From Sporosarcina koreensis (lineage in GTDB: Bacteria; Bacillota; Bacilli; Bacillales_A; Planococcaceae): a stretch of DNA of 49,738 nucleotides. Below, one piece after another: positions 46,571 through 49,738 of the stretch. The first letter of the stretch is position 1, and every line of letters starts with the position of its first letter. The notes beneath the pieces are model-generated. The model saw nothing but the letters and a program-made list of their open reading frames with translations. It did no database searches and was not told where the DNA came from. The stretch lies in NCBI RefSeq assembly GCF_001531445.1, contig NZ_LQYA01000031.1:1-49738 (forward strand), written 5' to 3'. A program made the translations under genes and the position numbers.

Positions 46571-47089
46571 ATGAAACAGGTGAAAGGGTTTCGAGGCAAA
46601 TCACAATACGACGATGAAATCGATAAGCGTTTCCAGCCTTCCGCATGTGGTCCGGTGACTGCTTTCACAATCCTCCGCCATCATCTGCTGGATTCCGGCA
46701 TTCGGGTGAATGATCTTTACCGAATGCTCGGTGGAACCCGAATTGGCTTATTTAAATGGCGCTTCATCCACAATCTCCGAAAAATGCTCGGTTCTGGTTG
46801 GTCGGTTGCAGAGTGTGGGGTTGTGGATATGAAGCGGGAAATCGATGAGGGTCGGCCGGTTGCTGCTAAGTTCGATAAATGGTTCGCATTTCATTGGTTT
46901 GGCAATTATGCTTTTGATTATCATTGGGTTCCAGTCATTGGCTATAAGGAAACTGATAATGGACTCGTATTGCTCATTCATGACAATGGCGGGAGGAAAC
47001 GGGAAAGCCGTATCCGTGAAATCGCCTATGAACCTAACCGGCCCATTCTATCGTTCATAAAGATCAGAAAAACCACTGCCGAAAAATAA
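46571..47089 (+). CDS. C39-like papain-fold peptidase family protein
   Basis: The 172-residue protein matches the C39_2/C39-like papain fold: C26 in QPSACGPVTAF, H118 in FDYHWVPVIGY and D138 in IHDNGG form a plausible Cys-His-Asp triad. It has no signal peptide and no ABC domain, so it is a free-standing cytosolic-type member. ATG 46571 has GGGGGG before CGGCAA. It is likely cotranscribed with the STAS gene and ends in the terminator at 47068-47103. Substrate unknown. Confidence 0.7.
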   Translation: MKQVKGFRGKSQYDDEIDKRFQPSACGPVTAFTILRHHLLDSGIRVNDLYRMLGGTRIGLFKWRFIHNLRKMLGSGWSVAECGVVDMKREIDEGRPVAAKFDKWFAFHWFGNYAFDYHWVPVIGYKETDNGLVLLIHDNGGRKRESRIREIAYEPNRPILSFIKIRKTTAEK

Positions 47090-47103
47090 GCAGTGGTTTT
47101 TCT
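47068..47103 (+). terminator. Terminator after the C39-like gene
   Basis: AAAAACCACTGC (47068-47079) pairs with GCAGTGGTTTTT (47090-47101). The stop codon at 47087-47089 lies in the loop, and T-rich sequence follows on the plus strand. Confidence 0.9.
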
Positions 47104-47116
47104 ATTCCATTCATTA

Positions 47117-47236
47117 AAATACGCATAAATGCTTCTAAACACGCATAATCCTTTGGAAAAGTCCATAAACGCTCCTAGAAACGCATAAACGCTTCCAGAC
47201 GCGCATAAAACGGAAAAATAACGCAAACACCCGATT
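47117..47236. repeat. 20-bp tandem array C (five clear units and one weak)
   Basis: CATAA recurs at 47124, 47144, 47164, 47184 and 47204, exactly every 20 bases; a sixth unit has ACGCAAAC. The consensus is close to AAAYACGCATAAAYGCTTCY. The array fills the gap between the convergent C39-like gene and ypcP. Confidence 0.82.
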
Positions 47237-47238
47237 TG

Positions 47239-48135
47239 TTAAGCAATCAACTGCGGAAATAATGAATTCAACTGCCTAAGAATCATTGTATAGCCCTTTT
47301 CCTCCAATTGCTCCCTCGCCCCCGAGAAATCCGGAAGGCGCAATTGCTCGATCGGGTCATTAAAGTCAAGCTCACAATGGATTTGTGCAAGTTTCTTCGA
47401 TAGAAGCAACATATCCATATCTCCTTCAATCTTCTTCCTCATTCCTGGAGCAAGCTCCTCCAACGACTCAATGACACTTTCGACCGATCCATATTCCTTC
47501 ACAAGTTTCAACGCTGTTTTCGGGCCGATCCCTTTGACACCTGGATAGCCGTCACTCATATCTCCCGTAAACGCCTTCACTTCGACGAACCGTTCCGGTG
47601 CAATTTCGTATTCCTCAACAAACCGCTCCTCTGAATAGATGTCATATACATTGTATCCTTTTTTCATAAATGCAATTTTCACGCCAGGACGCAGTAGTTG
47701 TAAAAGGTCCTTGTCCCCTGTGACGATTGTGATATCCGCCTTGCCTTCCCATTCACAGACGAGTGAGCCGATCAAATCGTCGGCCTCCATTCCTGGAACC
47801 CCATAATTCTTCCAACCGATTAACTCGGACACTTCCCGCGTCATGTCAAATTGCGGCACAAGTTCAGGCGCAGGTGCAGGACGGTTCGCTTTATAGCCAT
47901 CGAATAAATCATTTCTGAACGTATGCGCTCCCATATCCCAGCAGACCGCCATATGGGTAGGTTTGAAAATCGAAGCCGCAGTTAATGCATGGCGGGCAAA
48001 TCCTTGCACGCCATTTGTCGGGACCCCTTCATCATTCGGGAAGAAATGCCCCATTGCCGACGTTGCAAAAAACGATCTGAATAAGAGGGCCATCCCGTCA
48101 ACTAGCAATATATGTGGTTTTTGTTCGCCAGTCAT
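47239..48135 (-). CDS. ypcP: 5'-3' exonuclease YpcP (flap-endonuclease-like)
   Basis: The 298-residue protein is a stand-alone 5'-3' exonuclease of the PolI N-terminal type, acting on RNA primers and flaps. Metal-binding acidic clusters are visible as LLVDGMALLFR, MEADDLIGSL, VTGDKDLLQLL and FTGDMSDGYPGVKGIGPKTA. The last segment is also the helix-hairpin-helix DNA-binding motif. ATG 48135 has AGGAG nine bases upstream; ATG 48144 abuts it. It is divergent from the oxidoreductase gene. Confidence 0.92.
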   Translation of the reverse strand: MTGEQKPHILLVDGMALLFRSFFATSAMGHFFPNDEGVPTNGVQGFARHALTAASIFKPTHMAVCWDMGAHTFRNDLFDGYKANRPAPAPELVPQFDMTREVSELIGWKNYGVPGMEADDLIGSLVCEWEGKADITIVTGDKDLLQLLRPGVKIAFMKKGYNVYDIYSEERFVEEYEIAPERFVEVKAFTGDMSDGYPGVKGIGPKTALKLVKEYGSVESVIESLEELAPGMRKKIEGDMDMLLLSKKLAQIHCELDFNDPIEQLRLPDFSGAREQLEEKGYTMILRQLNSLFPQLIA

Positions 48136-48214
48136 TATTATCATCTCCTAAAATATTGTACTTTACTTTTCCAAACCTTATTAGATGGGTAGTGAAAGGT
48201 AAGGAGGTATTTTT

Positions 48215-49447
48215 ATGGATTTACATAAAGGTTCGTTATATTGGCCAACTACCTATCAAACAACTTATAGAAAAAAGCCTGCCATAAAAGCGGAGCACTA
48301 TGATGCTGTCATTGTCGGGGGTGGCATGTCGGGAGCACTTACTGCCTTATCACTGCTAGATCGCGGATTACAGGTCGCCATTTTGGATAAAAGGCGTTTT
48401 GCGGCAGGAAGCACCTCCGCCAATACAGGTCTTCTCCAATACTCTAATGATATCATGCTTCACGAATTGATTGAACAGATCGGGCTAATTGACGCAGTCG
48501 ATTTTTATCGAAACTGTTTAGAAGCGATGAAACAATTGAAGAGAGTTGCTGATCGACTGCCAGTTGATCCTCATTTCATTGGCAGGGAAAGTATTTATTA
48601 CGCAAGTGATGAGAATGATGTCAGGCGGATAGAAAAGGAATATCAAACATTAACTAAATATGGCTTCCCTTGCACCTATTGGGATAGGCATGCCCTATTG
48701 AAAAACACAGGCATTGACCGTCCTTGCTCCATTGTGACCTTCGGAGATGCAGAGGTGAATCCATATGCATTTGCAAACGGGATTTTTGACCTTGCCGAAG
48801 CGATGGGGGCGCACCTCTTCGAATTCACGGAAATGCTAGATGCGAAGGAGTCTAACGGGAGTTTGACAATCACAACATCAGACGGTAAGATGCGTACCAA
48901 AAATATTATTTTCACGACCGGCTATGAAACTTTGCCAGTCGGCAAACGGTGCGGAGCGGATATCAATCGATCCTACGTCATCGTGACGGAGCCATTGAAA
49001 GAACTGCCTGCTTGGTATGAAGATGCGCTTATTTGGGAGACGAAACGCCCTTATCTCTATATGAGAACGACTGCTGATGGGAGGATCATCATTGGTGGAT
49101 TAGATGAAAACAGCGGCGGGATGGAAATTACGGACGAGTTGCTTCGTAAGCGTGGAAATGAATTGCAACGTGAATTTAATGGAGTCTTCCCTCATTTGGA
49201 TATACAAATCGATTACGTCTATTGTGCAACATTCGGTGAATCGATTGACAATTTGCCATTTATCGGCGAGCATCCCCATCGAAAAAATCACTTTTACCTA
49301 TTGGGGTACGGTGGAAACGGCACAGTCTACAGCATGCTTGGCGCTGAAATACTTGCGGATCAGCTATGCGGGATCAAACATCCGGCAGCACATATTGTGC
49401 AGGTGGAAAGAGATGCTGAGGAAGTGAATGGAAAGATGATTTTGTAA
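48215..49447 (+). CDS. FAD-dependent oxidoreductase (DAO family)
   Basis: The 410-residue protein is a DAO-type flavoprotein. The dinucleotide-binding motif VIVGGGMSGALTAL (about residues 32-45) and LQVAILDKRRFAAGSTSANTG match the FAD site. The C-terminal part contains IIIGGLDENSGG and LGYGGNGTVYS, typical of amino-acid or glycine oxidase relatives. The N-terminal 28 residues precede the Rossmann fold. ATG 48215 has AAGGAGG upstream. The substrate is not deducible, though imino/amino acids are common in the family. Confidence 0.88.
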   Translation: MDLHKGSLYWPTTYQTTYRKKPAIKAEHYDAVIVGGGMSGALTALSLLDRGLQVAILDKRRFAAGSTSANTGLLQYSNDIMLHELIEQIGLIDAVDFYRNCLEAMKQLKRVADRLPVDPHFIGRESIYYASDENDVRRIEKEYQTLTKYGFPCTYWDRHALLKNTGIDRPCSIVTFGDAEVNPYAFANGIFDLAEAMGAHLFEFTEMLDAKESNGSLTITTSDGKMRTKNIIFTTGYETLPVGKRCGADINRSYVIVTEPLKELPAWYEDALIWETKRPYLYMRTTADGRIIIGGLDENSGGMEITDELLRKRGNELQREFNGVFPHLDIQIDYVYCATFGESIDNLPFIGEHPHRKNHFYLLGYGGNGTVYSMLGAEILADQLCGIKHPAAHIVQVERDAEEVNGKMIL

Positions 49448-49486
49448 TAGACGTGTGAAACGCCGCTTTAGATGCCCGGTGGATTG

Positions 49487-49738
49487 ATTTGGACGCGCGG
49501 CGAATTGCTTTGGTCGCGCAGCGGCTCGTTTTGGACGCGCGGCAGCTTGCTTTGGACGCGCGGCGAATTGCTTTGGTCGCGCAGCGGCTCGTTTTGGACG
49601 CGCGGCAGCTTGCTTTGGACGCGCGGCGAATCGCTTTGGACGCGCAGCGAATTGCTTTGGTCGCGCAGCGGCTCGTTTTGGACGCGCGGCGGCTTGCTTT
49701 GGGCGCGCGGCGAATTGCTTTGGGCGCGCAGCGGCTCG
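49487..49738. repeat. 21-bp tandem array D with 63-bp higher-order units (continues past the window)
   Basis: TTTGG recurs at 49487, 49508, 49529, 49550, 49571, 49592, 49613, 49634, 49655, 49676, 49698 and 49719, with spacing 21 except one of 22. Three unit types alternate: c (TTTGGACGCGCGGC+GAATTGC), a (TTTGGTCGCGCAGC+GGCTCGT) and b (TTTGGACGCGCGGC+AGCTTGC). Their order is c-a-b, c-a-b, c-c-a-b, c-a. Confidence 0.92.

Noticed and set aside
49487..49738. CRISPR array
   Set aside because: The units are contiguous 21-mers without unique spacers and no cas gene is nearby.

Overview
The window is a low-to-mid G+C Gram-positive chromosome segment, most likely from Sporosarcina or a close relative in the Planococcaceae/Caryophanaceae. 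The sporulation gene yunB, strong AGGAGG ribosome-binding sites, frequent TTG/GTG starts, sigma-A promoters, S-box and L-box riboswitches and a Bacillus-type FadR box all point there. Gene order follows two Bacillus subtilis neighbourhoods: yutF-yutE-yutD-lipA...yunB-yunD-yunE-yunF on the left, and sufBUSDC-metQPN-yusE-yusF-gcvH-yusI-fadE-fadA-fadN on the right. Almost everything up to 45.4 kb is on the minus strand.

Layout. 1-2 kb: yutF (cut by the window edge), yutE, yutD, lipA. 2.1-6.1 kb: an NSS amino-acid transporter with a 35-residue MetS-like small subunit, then an NhaC-family carrier behind a lysine riboswitch (probable lysine importer). 6.1-10.1 kb: yunB, yunD, yunE, yunF. 10.3-20.3 kb: an AT-richer accessory block with a butanediol dehydrogenase, an eight-gene RpiR-headed peptide-ABC operon that also carries a metallo-beta-lactamase-fold hydrolase and a metallophosphoesterase, and a deoxyribonucleotidase. 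20.5-25.9 kb: the suf Fe-S assembly operon. 26-27.3 kb: a dicarboxylate/amino-acid symporter. 27.4-30.3 kb: metNPQ under a SAM-I riboswitch. 30.3-31.5 kb: yusE, yusF, gcvH. 31.6-39 kb: an inserted app-type oligopeptide ABC operon (order D-F-A-B-C). It is flanked by a decayed duplicate of the yusI 3' end and by a broken IS transposase. 39-45.5 kb: yusI and the FadR-type beta-oxidation genes fadN-fadA-fadE. 45.6-49.7 kb: plus-strand thioredoxin-like, STAS and C39-like genes, minus-strand ypcP, and a plus-strand FAD oxidoreductase.

The genes are mainly nutrient uptake (methionine, lysine, peptides, dicarboxylates) and core metabolism (lipoate, Fe-S clusters, glycine cleavage, fatty-acid oxidation). 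The most unusual content is in the spacers. Four spacers carry arrays of degenerate 20- or 21-bp tandem units that look like one family; the last has a 63-bp higher-order repeat. Two spacers carry a fold-back element whose core is conserved while its outer stem arms differ but still pair. One spacer carries a GC-rich element bounded by 14-bp perfect terminal inverted repeats. No rRNA, tRNA or CRISPR array was seen.
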